A stretch of 64,000 nucleotides of DNA from Sulfurimonas crateris (GCA_945883795.1 CAMCYC010000003.1:1-64000), one strand, 5' to 3'. Positions 52,883 through 63,543 are shown, numbered from the stretch's first letter. A program made the numbers and translations. The notes: generated by a model not told the origin, from the sequence alone.

Positions 52883-53826
52883 TAAACTTTTAAATTTTTT
52901 ACAAATTTGTGGATATTTTGACTTATTACAAGTTTTTTGTCATTTTCTAAGATGATATATCCGATTGATTTATTGTTTAAGAATTGATAAGCTTTTTCTT
53001 TTGGCATGACACTTACGGCAGTAGCATACGCATCCAAATCACTATTTGGAAGTTGTGAAATAAGTGTAATGGAAGTAAAATTTTGTTGAGAAAATCTTGT
53101 TTTAGGGTTGATAAGATGATTATTTTTTACGGAATTTACATATCTATTATAAGTGCCACTTGTACTAATTCCAGTTTCAAATGCTACCGTATCAAAGTGA
53201 GCAAGATAGTTTGCATCATGTGGATTTTGAATATTTATACGACATGTATCTAAGCAACGAATATCTCCACTTACTCCAATAATAGCTTTTTTGATATGTT
53301 TATTTTTAAAATTTTGCATCACTTTATCGACTCCAAAACCTTTTCCCATGCCTCCAAAATCAAGTGTGATATTAGCATCTAAAGAGACTTGTTTTCTATC
53401 AAAATGTAAACCATGAAAGTCCACTTTTGCACTTTTGAGTTCTTTGATATATGGCACTCTTTGTTCCTCTCCAAATCTATACAAATCTTTGGTAATTGAC
53501 CCAATTGTAATATCAAAATAACCATTTGTTTCTTGATAATAACGGCTACTTTCTTGTAATGCTTCAAAAAGAGTATCATCAAGAGTTATTTGTTTGTCAT
53601 GATTGAGTTTATATACAAGTGCATTTTGGTTGTAAGATGAGAGTGACATCTCTATTTTATGCAAAATATCAAACCCTTTTTGTATCTGATTTTCATCTTT
53701 TTTGAGTGTAAATAAAGTTACAAAAGTTCCCATTTGTACAAGTGTTCTACTCACTAAAGATTCTTGAGAAAATAGTAAAGTGTTTAAAAAAAAAACTATT
53801 ATAATAGTTTTAAAAATAAGTATCAA
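52879..53826 (-). CDS. apbE: FAD:protein FMN transferase (ApbE)
   Basis: MGTFVTLFTL, LDFGGMGKGFGVDKVM, GVSGDIRCL, TSGTYNRYV, HLINPKT. Confidence 0.9.
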   Translation of the reverse strand: MILIFKTIIIVFFLNTLLFSQESLVSRTLVQMGTFVTLFTLKKDENQIQKGFDILHKIEMSLSSYNQNALVYKLNHDKQITLDDTLFEALQESSRYYQETNGYFDITIGSITKDLYRFGEEQRVPYIKELKSAKVDFHGLHFDRKQVSLDANITLDFGGMGKGFGVDKVMQNFKNKHIKKAIIGVSGDIRCLDTCRINIQNPHDANYLAHFDTVAFETGISTSGTYNRYVNSVKNNHLINPKTRFSQQNFTSITLISQLPNSDLDAYATAVSVMPKEKAYQFLNNKSIGYIILENDKKLVISQNIHKFVKNLKVY

Positions 53827-53990
53827 AAGTTATCCTTTTTACTAAAAAAAAGCATTATAACAAAAAAAAGATTTGAGGTTTTTTTTATCAAATTTATCTC
53901 TATTTGTAATTATAAAAAATAAGTATTTTTAATTTTTGCTTAATAAATATAATCCTATAATCCAATTAACTTTAAATAAGGGTTTATTGG

Positions 53991-55622
53991 ATGGATTTTT
54001 TGAATAATTTTCGTATTCGACAAGTTTTGTTGGGTTCGGTTGTGATTGTATTGGTTGTTTTACTTTTGAGTACTTTTTTGAATCATATTAAAATGGATGA
54101 GGTTGTTGCAAATACAGAAAAACAAAAAAATGATGCAATACCCAATTTGATAGATTTTTTAGATTTACAACTCAATATCATTCAAATCCAACAGTGGCTT
54201 ACAGATATTTCGGCTACAAGAGCTGCTGAGGGTTATGATGATGGATACGATGAGGCAAAAAATTATTTTGATAAAGCAAATGCAACACTAGAGAGATTAA
54301 TTCTTAGACATAAACAGTTTGAGGATATGAAAACAGTTGAGATGCTTGGGGCGTATAAAAAAAGTGTTCAAGAATATTATGCACTTGGTGTAGAGATGGC
54401 AGAGATTTATGTAAAGCATGGACCAACAGAGGGAAATAAACTGATGTCAAAATTAGACCCTTTTGCAGAAAAATTAGCAACAGAGCTTGATTCTTGGATT
54501 GACGAACATAAAAAGGATTTTAAACAAAGTTCTATTGCAGTTTCTACAAGTATCTTAAGTTTTAAAGCTCAAAGTACCGCTCTTTTTATTTTGCTTTTTG
54601 TTGTTATTATTGCCTCTTTTTCAATCATTGATAGAGTTTTAAGTCGCATAAAATATATTGATAGTTATTTGGCTCAATTAGCAAAACTTGATTTTACTCA
54701 TAAATTAGAGATTCATGGCAAAAATGAGATAGCACAAATTGCTCAAAATCTTTTTAAAGTGATTGAAGTGATAAAAGATTTTATTGCAGAGGCAAAAATC
54801 TCTTCTACAGAAAACTCATCTATCTCTCATGAACTCTCTACCACTGCAACAATTGTTGGAAAAAAAGTGGAAGATGTAACAAAAATTGTACAAGTTGCAA
54901 CTCAAAAAGCAAAAGATATAACACAAGAGATAGACCACTCTGTAGCAGATGCAAATCAAAGTCGTAAAGAAACAGTTTTTGTAAGTGAAAATTTAGCAGC
55001 GGCTACAAAAGATATTATCTCTCTTACAAAAGATGTTCAAGAAACTGCACATATAGAATCTGACATGGCACAAAAACTTCAAAATTTAAGTCATGAAGCT
55101 TCACAAGTCAAAGAGATATTAAATGTTATCTCCGATATTGCAGACCAAACAAATCTATTAGCTTTAAATGCAGCTATTGAAGCAGCAAGAGCTGGTGAGC
55201 ATGGAAGAGGGTTTGCGGTGGTTGCAGATGAGGTGCGTAAACTTGCAGAAAGAACACAAAAAAGCCTTTTAGAAATACAAACAACAATTAATGTGATGGT
55301 TCAATCAATTACGGATTCGAGTGAACAAATGAATAAAAATTCCAACCATATTCAACAACTTGCAAATATCTCTTCAAATGTAGAAAAGAAAATTCATGAA
55401 ACACTAGAGTTGATGGAAAAAGCGACAAATGCAAATAAAAAAACAGTAACTGATTTTGACCGCACTGGTAAATTGGTATTTGCTATTGCTTCTGATATTG
55501 ACAATGCAAATACTATTGTCGCTTCAAATGCAAGAAGTGTTGAAGAGATAAGTGCGGCAGCAGAGCATTTAAGAAACATGACTGAAAATTTAAATAATAA
55601 AATGCAACAGTTTAAAGTCTAA
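53991..55622 (+). CDS. Methyl-accepting chemotaxis protein with helical periplasmic sensor domain
   Basis: Two TMs flanking a helical domain ([35 protein letters not shown]); [38 protein letters not shown]. Confidence 0.93.
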   Translation: MDFLNNFRIRQVLLGSVVIVLVVLLLSTFLNHIKMDEVVANTEKQKNDAIPNLIDFLDLQLNIIQIQQWLTDISATRAAEGYDDGYDEAKNYFDKANATLERLILRHKQFEDMKTVEMLGAYKKSVQEYYALGVEMAEIYVKHGPTEGNKLMSKLDPFAEKLATELDSWIDEHKKDFKQSSIAVSTSILSFKAQSTALFILLFVVIIASFSIIDRVLSRIKYIDSYLAQLAKLDFTHKLEIHGKNEIAQIAQNLFKVIEVIKDFIAEAKISSTENSSISHELSTTATIVGKKVEDVTKIVQVATQKAKDITQEIDHSVADANQSRKETVFVSENLAAATKDIISLTKDVQETAHIESDMAQKLQNLSHEASQVKEILNVISDIADQTNLLALNAAIEAARAGEHGRGFAVVADEVRKLAERTQKSLLEIQTTINVMVQSITDSSEQMNKNSNHIQQLANISSNVEKKIHETLELMEKATNANKKTVTDFDRTGKLVFAIASDIDNANTIVASNARSVEEISAAAEHLRNMTENLNNKMQQFKV

Positions 55623-55662
55623 AATTTTTTATATTATATTAATTAATGTGCAAAGGATAAAA

Positions 55663-56847
55663 ATGCAAAATATAGTAAAAGTGGTTTTTGTGTCAAGTTT
55701 ATTGGGAGCATTAGTCTATGGTGATGATATCACACAGATGTTTGTAAATGGAAAAGAAAGTGGTGATTTAAGGTTTCTTTATGCGGGAAAATCTCAAAAA
55801 GAGATAGGTGCAGTTAACTTTTATTCTAGTGTAGTTGGCGGTTCTTTAAAATATGAATTGGCAGAGTATTCAGGTTTTAGTGGTAGTGCTGAATTTGTGA
55901 CTGCTTATGATATTCCATTTGCAAGTGGCGATAGAAGCAAAGAAAAAAACTATGCTGAAGTTTCTTCTTCAAATGGATATTACACAACATTATCTCAAGC
56001 CTATCTTAATTACAAATATGATGGTTTAAATCTAAGAGTTGGTCGTCAAGTTCTTGAGACTCCTTTAGCAAATAATGATGATAGGATGATGATTCAAAAC
56101 ACTTTTGAAGCGTATATGGCTACTTATGAGATAAATAGTTTCACCTTGACGGCTGGTAATTTACAAAACTATCAAGGCGTTGATGTAGGGCTTGACACTG
56201 GTTGGTCAAATCCAACAGGCGAAGATGGCACTTGGTTTGGTGGTGTAACCTATAAAGATGCTATAGAAGCAAATGCTTGGTATTACAATATTTCTAAACT
56301 TTTAAATGCTGTTTATATAGATATGAGCATGGAGTATCAATTGAATGATGCTATTGCAGTTGGAGCTGGGGTGCAATATCTCAATCAAAGAGAGCTAGAA
56401 AATAGTGGTTCAGAAGCTAATATTTATGGTGCTGTAGCGGGATTGTCTGTATATGATTTGGGCTTCAGTGTTGCTTATGATAAATCAATTAAAGTTGCTG
56501 GAAAAGCAAGTTTTAGTGGTTTTGGTGGCGGTTGCATGTACACAAGCATGGATACTATGATAATAGATGTAATTACAGAAGATAGAGATGCAGATGCTTT
56601 GCTTGCAGGTGTAAGTTATGCTGTTTTTGATTTTACTTTGTCTTATAATTATGGAAATTTTGTTGGTGATAAGAATAGTGTAGGGGATAAAGCTCATATA
56701 ATAGAACAAGATATTGGTGGGCAATATACTTTTAATGAAAACCTTTTGGCATCAGTTTTTTATATTATTTCTAACGATGAAGAATCTTCTATAAAAACAA
56801 GTTATGATTGGAATCGTGTACAAGCTACTGTTCGATATTCTTTTTAA
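55663..56847 (+). CDS. Outer-membrane porin (OprD/Opr-like)
   Basis: Signal peptide, beta-barrel pattern with LRVGRQVLETPLANNDDRM, terminal aromatic YSF; ATG at 55663 preferred (AAAGGAT upstream). Confidence 0.8.
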   Translation: MQNIVKVVFVSSLLGALVYGDDITQMFVNGKESGDLRFLYAGKSQKEIGAVNFYSSVVGGSLKYELAEYSGFSGSAEFVTAYDIPFASGDRSKEKNYAEVSSSNGYYTTLSQAYLNYKYDGLNLRVGRQVLETPLANNDDRMMIQNTFEAYMATYEINSFTLTAGNLQNYQGVDVGLDTGWSNPTGEDGTWFGGVTYKDAIEANAWYYNISKLLNAVYIDMSMEYQLNDAIAVGAGVQYLNQRELENSGSEANIYGAVAGLSVYDLGFSVAYDKSIKVAGKASFSGFGGGCMYTSMDTMIIDVITEDRDADALLAGVSYAVFDFTLSYNYGNFVGDKNSVGDKAHIIEQDIGGQYTFNENLLASVFYIISNDEESSIKTSYDWNRVQATVRYSF

Positions 56848-56940
56848 ATAAGAGATACATGTAGAAGTTAAAAAAATCAATTATATTTCAATATTGAAAG
56901 TGTATAATTGGCTTAATCACTAAAAAGAGGGTAGTATAAA

Positions 56941-57489
56941 ATGGATATAGGTGAAATCCAAAGAATGGTTGAAGATGGTGGGATTGTCTTTTTAAGTTAT
57001 GGTGGTTTTTTGTCGCAGGCTCTTATATCTGCTATGACAGAAGCACTTGAAAAAGAGGCTGAATATAGTGATATTAGCATGAATGCATCGAATAATATTT
57101 TTACGGTGTTTATTGAGCTTTCTCAAAATATAATGAACTATTCTAAAAGTGAACAGGTGAATGACAAATCTTTAAAATCGCAAGGGCTTATTGTGGTTTC
57201 TAAAAGTGAGCGTGGTAATTATTATATTCACAGTCAAAATATTATTTCACTTCAAGACAAAAATAATATAGAACTAAAACTCATTGAGATTCAATCTCTA
57301 GATAAAGATGGCATTAAAAAACGCTATAGAGAATTGCGAAAAAGTGGTCAAAATACACATTCAAAAGGTGGGGGAATAGGATTTTATGAAATTGCAAAAC
57401 GATGTGATTCTATTGAGTATGAGTTCAAGCAGATTAATGAAGATAAATTTTATTTTCATCTTAAAACAACTATAACAATAGATAGATAG
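56941..57489 (+). CDS. SiaB-family protein kinase
   Basis: GGIVFLSYGGFLSQALISAMTEALE, IELSQNIMNYSK and GGGIGFYEIAKR motifs; followed by DUF1987/SiaC-like gene. Confidence 0.82.
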   Translation: MDIGEIQRMVEDGGIVFLSYGGFLSQALISAMTEALEKEAEYSDISMNASNNIFTVFIELSQNIMNYSKSEQVNDKSLKSQGLIVVSKSERGNYYIHSQNIISLQDKNNIELKLIEIQSLDKDGIKKRYRELRKSGQNTHSKGGGIGFYEIAKRCDSIEYEFKQINEDKFYFHLKTTITIDR

Positions 57490-57500
57490 GAGATGTCATA

Positions 57501-57875
57501 ATGGAAAACTTAAAATTAGAAGCGACAAAATATACACCAGAAATTAGTTTGGATGCAAGTGGAACGGTTTCTCTTACTGGAAAATCATATCCTGAGAATA
57601 CATTTGAATTTTATGCTCCTATGATGGCATGGCTAGAAGAATATTTTGCTGGAAATGCTGTAGAAAAAACTACGATAAATATGGAAATTATTTACTTTAA
57701 CTCGAGCAGTTCAAAGCTATTCTTTGACTTTTTTGACTTGCTTGAGGACAATCAAGAAGACCATAAAATTGAAATAAATTGGATTTTTGATAAAGAAAAT
57801 GAAAGTGCTCAGGAAGCTGGAGAAGATTTTATAGAAGATTTTGAAGCGCTCAATATTAACCTTGTTGCAAAGTAG
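57501..57875 (+). CDS. SiaC-family (DUF1987) regulatory phosphoprotein
   Basis: TKYTPEISLDASG...GKSYPENTFEFYAPMMAWLEEYF...IIYFNSSSSKLFFDFFDLLE. Confidence 0.87.
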   Translation: MENLKLEATKYTPEISLDASGTVSLTGKSYPENTFEFYAPMMAWLEEYFAGNAVEKTTINMEIIYFNSSSSKLFFDFFDLLEDNQEDHKIEINWIFDKENESAQEAGEDFIEDFEALNINLVAK

Positions 57876-57883
57876 AAAGTAAA

Positions 57884-58681
57884 GTGGAAGAGTACGAAAA
57901 TAAACTCATAGCAGAGATTGAAATACTAAGAGATAATTTTATTAAGACTACTGAAAAGCTTATTAAAGATGTTAAACGACAAGATAAAATTATGTTAAGA
58001 AGTGATAAACGCCAACAACAAGAATATGATGAATTGCAACGCAAATTTGATGAGGTGGCTATCTTGCAAAGAGAAATAGAAGATACACAAAGAGAAGTTG
58101 TTTTTACTATGGGTGCAATCGGTGAAAGTAGAAGCAAAGAAACGGGGAACCATGTCAGAAGAGTTGCACAGTATTCTAAAATATTTGCACTTCATTATGG
58201 TATGGATGAAAAAGAAGCTGAGATGCTAAAACAAGCTAGTCCTATGCATGACATAGGCAAAGTTGCTATTCCAGATGCTGTTTTAAATAAACCTGGTAAG
58301 TTTGACGAAGTTGAGAGAAAAATTATGGATACACATGCAGAACTTGGATATGAGATGCTAAAAATGTCAAATAGACCACTTTTAAAAATGGCAGCAACAG
58401 TTGCTTATGAACATCATGAAAAATGGAACGGAACAGGTTATCCTAATCAACTCAAAGGTGAAGAGATTCACATTTATGGTCGTATAACAGCTATGGCAGA
58501 TGTTTTTGATGCACTTGGAAGTGATAGAGTTTATAAAAAAAGTTGGGATGATGAGAAAATTTTTAGTTTTTTTAAAGAAGAAAGAGGGGAGCATTTTGAC
58601 CCTAAATTAGTAGATATTTTTTTTGAAAATCTAAATGAATTTTTAGCTGTTAGAGATAGTTTAAAAGATGTCTCGCTATGA
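57884..58681 (+). CDS. HD-GYP domain protein with N-terminal coiled coil (GTG start)
   Basis: MHDIGKVAIPDAVLNKPG and HHEKWNGTGYPNQLKGEEI motifs; predicted coiled coil ahead of HD-GYP. Confidence 0.9.
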   Translation: MEEYENKLIAEIEILRDNFIKTTEKLIKDVKRQDKIMLRSDKRQQQEYDELQRKFDEVAILQREIEDTQREVVFTMGAIGESRSKETGNHVRRVAQYSKIFALHYGMDEKEAEMLKQASPMHDIGKVAIPDAVLNKPGKFDEVERKIMDTHAELGYEMLKMSNRPLLKMAATVAYEHHEKWNGTGYPNQLKGEEIHIYGRITAMADVFDALGSDRVYKKSWDDEKIFSFFKEERGEHFDPKLVDIFFENLNEFLAVRDSLKDVSL

Positions 58682-60141
58682 TATATCAAGATGTAAAGCG
58701 TTTTTTAAAAGGTCATCTACAAAAGCCAGATGAAAATTATGTGTGGAGTGGACATGATAATTTTTTATTATTGAATTTTATTCAAAGTAGATATAGTGAT
58801 GAAGAGATAGAAAAAAATAGTTCTGAAATTCGTCAAGTTTTTAGAGATTTTTTTGAACCATCTGGCAGTGTCTTAGTCAGATTTAAATTAGATATAGGAA
58901 TTACATATAAAATATTGCCCTATCATATAAAACCAGAGAATAGCCGACATTTAAACGACATTATAGGAATCATTAAAAAAAATAGACGCTCAATTGAATA
59001 TCCCTATCATGGAAGAGATGACCAAATAGCTCTTTTAGGCAAAATTAGAAGACATATTAATGCTCAAATAATTGAGACAGATGAATCTGTCAATAAAAAT
59101 GAATTGGTGAGATATGCTATCAAAAAAGCTCTGGATTTAGATTCAAGAGATGTTGTAGTACAACTGAAAAGAAAATATATTGTCAAGCTATTTAAAAAGA
59201 ATGAATTACTTAGCTCTAAAGCTCAAGAATCACTCCCTAAAAGTGATGAAGAACTCCGTAATCCAGAAGAGTTGACAGGACATTATGAAGAGCTTATTCA
59301 AGATATAGATTTAGAAGAGTTTTTAGATAATGTTATGGCAGAGTTATTTGCAACAAAATTAAATTTTGATGTGATAACAAATAGTTATTATGAAAAAAAT
59401 GTTTTTATACTTATTCGGCATGGAATCGCAACAGAGTTACAACAATATGTTTCTGAAAATAAAGAGTATATCAAGGACTTTGCAGGATATATTTTTAAAA
59501 CTAATTTTACAAAAATACATGAACGGATAGCTATTGAAATATTAGAAAAAATTTCTATTAAAAGTCAGGTTGCTACAAAATTTCTTGAATATTATTCTGG
59601 GACTATTTATATTGAAGATGCTAAAAAGTATAGTACTCCAGAGATTAGTAGAGTAGATGGAAAAAGATGGAATGTGCCATCTATTATAGCTATTACAAAT
59701 ATGTGGTTACGCTCAAAAAAACAAAAAGCAAAATTTAAAGTACAACTAAAAAATCTTCTTCAAAGATATAACATTATAGCTGTAAACTTTGAATCAATGG
59801 ATGAGCAAAAAGAAAAATATGAGATAGAATTATTTGAAGAAGAAAATTTTGATATTGAAGGTCATGCTGATATTCAAATGAAACAAAATAATATTTTAGA
59901 ATCTCAGGCGACTGAATATGAAAATCTTAAAATGATTCAAGAGTTATCAGAAGAGCAGAATCAAAATGTACTTAAAAATATGAAAATAGAGTATTTAGAA
60001 ATGAGAAAGCAGAAACAATATTTAGAAGTTGAAATCAAAAATTTAAAAAATAATCTTGATATTAATAGAGCTTCTTTTCACTCTATTGTAGCTTCATTAG
60101 TCAAAGCTCTTACACAAAGAAAAAAACTTATAGAAGATTAA
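58678..60141 (+). CDS. Uncharacterised protein with C-terminal coiled coil (487 aa)
   Basis: Long clean ORF, ATGA overlap with the HD-GYP gene; no domain recognised; heptad-like C-terminal region. Confidence 0.75.
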   Translation: MIYQDVKRFLKGHLQKPDENYVWSGHDNFLLLNFIQSRYSDEEIEKNSSEIRQVFRDFFEPSGSVLVRFKLDIGITYKILPYHIKPENSRHLNDIIGIIKKNRRSIEYPYHGRDDQIALLGKIRRHINAQIIETDESVNKNELVRYAIKKALDLDSRDVVVQLKRKYIVKLFKKNELLSSKAQESLPKSDEELRNPEELTGHYEELIQDIDLEEFLDNVMAELFATKLNFDVITNSYYEKNVFILIRHGIATELQQYVSENKEYIKDFAGYIFKTNFTKIHERIAIEILEKISIKSQVATKFLEYYSGTIYIEDAKKYSTPEISRVDGKRWNVPSIIAITNMWLRSKKQKAKFKVQLKNLLQRYNIIAVNFESMDEQKEKYEIELFEEENFDIEGHADIQMKQNNILESQATEYENLKMIQELSEEQNQNVLKNMKIEYLEMRKQKQYLEVEIKNLKNNLDINRASFHSIVASLVKALTQRKKLIED

Positions 60142-60189
60142 TATAGGAAAAAAAGTTTTGAAATTTAATTATTTTGTATACTCAAATTT

Positions 60190-63100
60190 TTATATTTCAA
60201 ACCCAATAACAGTCATGTCATCGTTTCTATCATTATTTTTTATCATGTTTTCATATTCACTCATTTTATGCAAAAATACTTCTCGTTGTTCTGGCATTGG
60301 TTTGTAATAATGTCCTTCGATGATTTCATTAAATTTTTTCTTCCCAAATGGAAATCCTTTTTCTCCCCCATTTTGGTCTAAATAACCATCTGTTGAACAA
60401 TAAAACTTCATCCCATTTTCTACATGAATTATATGTTCTTTAAATTCAAAATTGGCATCTGATTTTTTATATCCTACAGAATGACGAGAACCTTTGAGTG
60501 TTTGAAGTTGATTGTTTTCGTCCACATAAAAAAGTGCTGTTTCAGCTCCAGAGAATTTAAGAATTTTTTCTTTTTTATTGTAATAAATTATCCCACCATC
60601 AAATCCTGCATTTGAGACAGAATCAATATTTTCTTGTTTGAGAAGATTTTTAATGCTTCTGTTAAATATACTTAGTATTTTTGCTGGACTAATCGTTTCA
60701 TCTTTATGTATATTTGCCATGAGTTGACGCTCTATTGCTTTTACTAGCATGGTCACAAATGCACCAGGAACGCCATGTCCTGTACAATCTATAATCATTA
60801 ATATAAGTTCATTTTCATTAAGCTCATGCATCAAATAAATATCGCCACCAACAATATCTTTTGGATTCCAAATTGTAAAATAATCTTGGAAAAAGTGTTC
60901 AAATATTTTATTGTCTGGGATGAGCGCACTTTGGATAAGGGCAGCGTATTCTATAGATTCTCGTGTGTGTTTATGAATAGCACGAATCTCATTTTCCATA
61001 TTTTTTTGTTTTGTTATATCTGCAACCATTCCAATATAAGCATCTACGCCTTGATAACCAATAGGAGTAACGGAAAGTAACGCTGTAAACTCTTTACCTT
61101 TGGAAGTTTTGAAATTTTCCTCCATGTTTTCAACTCTACCATATTTTTTTATAGCATCAACAATATGATAATGTTGCCCTTGAACGGTGTAGATGCTATC
61201 AATATCGCTTCCTATAATTTCATCAACTGTTTTTTCATATTGAATCTCTGCATATTTATTAGCGTAAAGAATTTTTCTCTCTTTTTTTGAAGTGATTAAA
61301 ACAGGTAATAAAATATTTGCAAGTATCTGTTCTACATCTTGTTTTGCTTTTTCTATCTCTGTGATATTTGTAAATATTGCAGCTTTGAGTCCATTTTTCC
61401 CTGGTAATTTTGCTGCAGTAACTGAAAAAATAAAATCTTTATTGCCTCTTGTTATCATAGCTTTATTGGCTGTTGAATATTTTCTTGATATAACATAATC
61501 TATCCAACTTCGCCCATCTATCGTAATTTGAAGATAGTCTTCTGGTGCATTGGTGTTAAAAGTATCACAAATACACTGAGCGTTATACTCTTTTTGAAAA
61601 TCAGCTATAGAATCGACTGCAAAAAAATCCAAAAATGCTTCGTTAACACTTAAAATAGATATATCATTCGTTGTGATAATAATCTGCTCTTGTGAATCAA
61701 GCAAAGCATTCAAAAAGAGTCTATTTTCTTTTATACTTTCTTCCATCTTTTTTTGTTCAGTAATATCAATTAAAACTCCATCAATCCAAGCTTCATCTCC
61801 ACTTGAGGACTTAATAGATTGTCCTTGACTTCTAACCCATGTAATCTCACCATTTTTTCTAATAACTCTATAATCAACTTGAAAATTTTTCCCTTGTGAA
61901 AATTGTTTTTGAATGATTTTACCAATAGGTTCTATATCATCTGGATACATGATGGTGGAGAAGGTCACTATTTTACTTTCCATAAAATCTGATGCAGGAT
62001 AACCCGTGATAGTTTCTATTTCATCACTCATGTAAATAATTGGCCACGCAGAATCATCTTTTACTCTATATATAGCACCTGGAACATTACTGACCATTGA
62101 TGCAAATTGTTGCTGTTGCTCTTGTAAATCTTTGGTTCGTTCATTGACTAAATTTTCAAGATTGCCACTTAATGCTTGCACCTCTTTTTGTGCTGTAATA
62201 TCTTGACTTATAGAGCTATATCCAATTAATTCATGTTTTGCATTGTACTGTGGAGAAACAACTATATCAGCCCAATAATAGTTACCATCTTTTCTAAGAT
62301 TTTTAACTTCCCCTCTCCAAATTTGACCTAATTTTATAGTTTTCCAAAGCTCTATAAATAGCTCTTTTTGTGTATCTGGATGTCTTAATATATTGTGTGA
62401 TTTTCCTGCTAGTTCCTCTTGATTGTATCCACTAATATGCGTAAAAGCTTCACTTACTTGCGTTATTTTACCGTTTAAATCTGTTCTGGTAAAAATAACA
62501 TTTTTATTAATTGTAATGAGTAAAATTTCAAGTTCATTTTTTTGTTCTTGGATATCTGCAGTTTTAAGTTTTATTGTTTCATTGAGTGTTTGCGTATAAT
62601 TTTCTAATTTTATTTTTTGTGCTTTTATTGTTTCTATCATTTTATAAAAACCATCGAAGAGTGCTTGAAATTCATCGTTACTTGTAAAATTTATGGTTAC
62701 ATCATAATTTCCATTTTCTCGTATTGTATCCATAGCACCTTTGAGGCTAAAAATAGGGAGTGTAAATATATTTTGTAATTTAAATGCTAAAAATACGATA
62801 ATCAATAAAATAAAAATTGATGTGAGTAGTTGCATAATAAACTGTGTCTTTAACATAGTGTGTATGCTATTTGTGTTTGAAATAATAACAAAAGAGGCTA
62901 AATAATCATTTTGTAAATATATTGGTTTACTAACAATCACATTGTAAAAATCATGAAATTTGATAGTTGTTTTTATATCATTTTTATCATACAAAGAAGA
63001 TATAGTTTTACTTATCTCATTTTCATCAACTCCATCTTTTAGATAAAAAGCAAAAGCAGTATTCTTATCTTTTAATATATAACCAGCCTCAATATCTGGA

Positions 63101-63345
63101 TTCAATTTAAGCGCTGAGAGGATTGATTTTGCACTTTCAGAATCATCAAATTCCAAAGAGGCACTTAAATTTTCCCCCATGATACTTACCGTTTGAGATA
63201 AAACTTTCAATCCATTGTTTTTATTTTGATTATATGTGTACCAAAATAAAACTGCTGAAGACAATACAATAGCGATTAATGCACTCAGACTAAGAATGAA
63301 CACTAATTTAAGACGGATAGACCTGAATTTTTTGTTATTTTGCAC
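60190..63345 (-). CDS. Membrane multi-PAS sensor with C-terminal SpoIIE/PP2C-type serine phosphatase
   Basis: Two TMs, HAMP-like segment, PAS motifs (SHNILRHPDTQKE, YYWADIVVSPQY), C-terminal DIVGGDIYLM...DCTGHGVPGAFVTML and NDDMTVIGFEI. Confidence 0.9.
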   Translation of the reverse strand: MQNNKKFRSIRLKLVFILSLSALIAIVLSSAVLFWYTYNQNKNNGLKVLSQTVSIMGENLSASLEFDDSESAKSILSALKLNPDIEAGYILKDKNTAFAFYLKDGVDENEISKTISSLYDKNDIKTTIKFHDFYNVIVSKPIYLQNDYLASFVIISNTNSIHTMLKTQFIMQLLTSIFILLIIVFLAFKLQNIFTLPIFSLKGAMDTIRENGNYDVTINFTSNDEFQALFDGFYKMIETIKAQKIKLENYTQTLNETIKLKTADIQEQKNELEILLITINKNVIFTRTDLNGKITQVSEAFTHISGYNQEELAGKSHNILRHPDTQKELFIELWKTIKLGQIWRGEVKNLRKDGNYYWADIVVSPQYNAKHELIGYSSISQDITAQKEVQALSGNLENLVNERTKDLQEQQQQFASMVSNVPGAIYRVKDDSAWPIIYMSDEIETITGYPASDFMESKIVTFSTIMYPDDIEPIGKIIQKQFSQGKNFQVDYRVIRKNGEITWVRSQGQSIKSSSGDEAWIDGVLIDITEQKKMEESIKENRLFLNALLDSQEQIIITTNDISILSVNEAFLDFFAVDSIADFQKEYNAQCICDTFNTNAPEDYLQITIDGRSWIDYVISRKYSTANKAMITRGNKDFIFSVTAAKLPGKNGLKAAIFTNITEIEKAKQDVEQILANILLPVLITSKKERKILYANKYAEIQYEKTVDEIIGSDIDSIYTVQGQHYHIVDAIKKYGRVENMEENFKTSKGKEFTALLSVTPIGYQGVDAYIGMVADITKQKNMENEIRAIHKHTRESIEYAALIQSALIPDNKIFEHFFQDYFTIWNPKDIVGGDIYLMHELNENELILMIIDCTGHGVPGAFVTMLVKAIERQLMANIHKDETISPAKILSIFNRSIKNLLKQENIDSVSNAGFDGGIIYYNKKEKILKFSGAETALFYVDENNQLQTLKGSRHSVGYKKSDANFEFKEHIIHVENGMKFYCSTDGYLDQNGGEKGFPFGKKKFNEIIEGHYYKPMPEQREVFLHKMSEYENMIKNNDRNDDMTVIGFEI

Positions 63346-63524
63346 TTTTTATTACCTAAAATTTTATTGTTGCTTTAGAGCAGATAATGGAACAACTAAC
63401 ATCACAAAGAATTAAAAGAGAAGTTAATACTTTTTTAGTTGCCTCATCTTTGTTTTAAAACTATATGATAATATAATTTTTATTACACTTGCTAGTGGTA
63501 GCGTTTTTAATCTTATATTAACAT

Positions 63525-63543
63525 GATAGTGATTATCATTACG
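63525..63543. promoter_or_regulatory. Candidate Fur box upstream of feoAB
   Basis: GATAGTGATTATCATTACG matches 15/19 of Fur consensus; 27 nt upstream of feoA. Confidence 0.65.
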
